DNA of 64,000 bases from an uncultured Nitrospiraceae bacterium (GTDB taxonomy: Bacteria; Nitrospirota; Thermodesulfovibrionia; Thermodesulfovibrionales; Dissulfurispiraceae): contig CAIJNL010000023.1 of NCBI GenBank assembly GCA_903822005.1, positions 37,159 to 101,158 of the forward strand. The letters run 5' to 3'. The position numbers and the translations under genes were made by a program. Of this stretch, positions 63,780 through 64,000 are shown piece after piece. Position 1 is the stretch's first letter, and every line of letters begins with the position of its first letter. The notes under the pieces are model-generated. The model saw only the letters and a program-made list of their open reading frames with translations, was not told the origin of the DNA and did no database searches.

Positions 63780-64000
63780 ATTTACCCTGCATTTACCAAG
63801 AATCGAGAAATTACCGCTCGGATATGTCCAGGAGCCCAAAACAATCGGTGAACATATAAGAATGTAGATCGGCATTGAATATTGACCCGGCATCGGCGTC
63901 CAATTTTGACCCACCCCGGACGGTCATTTTTTAGAGTTTCGTGTTTTTATTCTCCAACTGTCGTTTCCTGTTTCGATGATATCACAATGATGAGTAACCC
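63747..64000 (-). mobile_element. IS21-family insertion sequence, one end (partial)
   Basis: From about 63747 (TGTCGATGCGGTCACC) comM homology ends and the sequence changes to GGGTGGGTCAAAATTGGACG-type repeats (minus strand, 63890-63920), the non-coding tail typical after istB. The istB end follows to the window edge. The element's other end and its istA gene are outside the window. Confidence 0.8.
63924..64000 (-). CDS. istB: IstB-like helper ATPase, C-terminal end (partial)
   Basis: Only the last 24 codons and the stop are in the window: VTHHCDIIETGNDSWRIKTR and a basic end. The LTHHC-DII-E-G-D-SWR pattern is the usual C-terminus of IstB, the AAA+ target-selection ATPase of IS21 elements. 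The start lies beyond base 64000. Confidence 0.8.
   Translation of the reverse strand, partial: VTHHCDIIETGNDSWRIKTRNSKK

Noticed and set aside
63528..63914. 128-codon minus-strand frame across the comM/IS junction
   Set aside because: It joins the antisense of comM to the IS non-coding tail and matches no protein.

Overview
The window (GC-rich core with AT-richer islands) looks like the chromosome of an anaerobic, Gram-negative (diderm) bacterium. This is inferred from the anaerobic C4-dicarboxylate carriers (DcuB- and DcuC-type), a short CooS/CooF-type Fe-S cluster, a Tat-exported flavin reductase paired with a periplasmic multihaem cytochrome c, a nickel-type LarA racemase homologue, and mreBCD-mrdA-rodA and SMC genes typical of a rod-shaped diderm. 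A Desulfobacterota- or Nitrospirota-like source fits; no rRNA is present to settle it.

Layout. 1-11 kb: housekeeping and transport (smc, dcuB-type carrier, a low-complexity orphan, dnaE-accA, cspA, a TauE-type permease). 12-23.7 kb: a minus-strand accessory metabolic block. In transcription order it runs pdxA-like dehydrogenase, PrpR-type sigma-54 activator, exported acetolactate decarboxylase (behind a well-spaced -24/-12 promoter), a ferredoxin-domain protein and a Cys-rich partner (both of unknown function), CooF-like ferredoxin, short CooS-like protein, FAD oxidoreductase, MFS carrier and zinc alcohol dehydrogenase. This block is the best candidate for an undescribed system. 24-29.6 kb: msrA, a cupin, a kinase fusion, two more TauE-type permeases and ftsY. 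29.8-36.6 kb: RDD protein, mreB-mreC-mreD-mrdA-rodA, ribH, nusB. 36.6-51.5 kb: a flavin dioxygenase-type enzyme, two orphan ModA-like binding proteins and two copies of an unrecognised 152-residue protein (paralogous pairs), larA-dcuC, a SUI1/YciH factor, an MnmD-type methyltransferase, the flavin reductase/cytochrome pair, and small exported proteins.

51.6-59 kb: an AT-richer accessory island with an HNH nuclease, a HigA-like antitoxin that has lost its toxin, a RhuM-Fic protein, a class II-type Fic protein, a DUF4143 ATPase, and repeated remnants of one exported protein gene. 59-64 kb: a four-domain rhodanese protein, tRNA-Lys(CTT), a phosphofructokinase, and a comM/yifB gene cut by an IS21-family element whose istB end runs off the window.

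How the genes fit together: DcuB, DcuC, LarA and the flavin reductase/cytochrome pair suggest uptake and reduction of organic acids with electrons passed through the periplasm. The CooF/CooS-like/FAD-oxidoreductase trio looks like a cytoplasmic redox chain linking an Fe-S/Ni-type active site to NAD(P)H, under sigma-54 control by the adjacent PrpR-type sensor.
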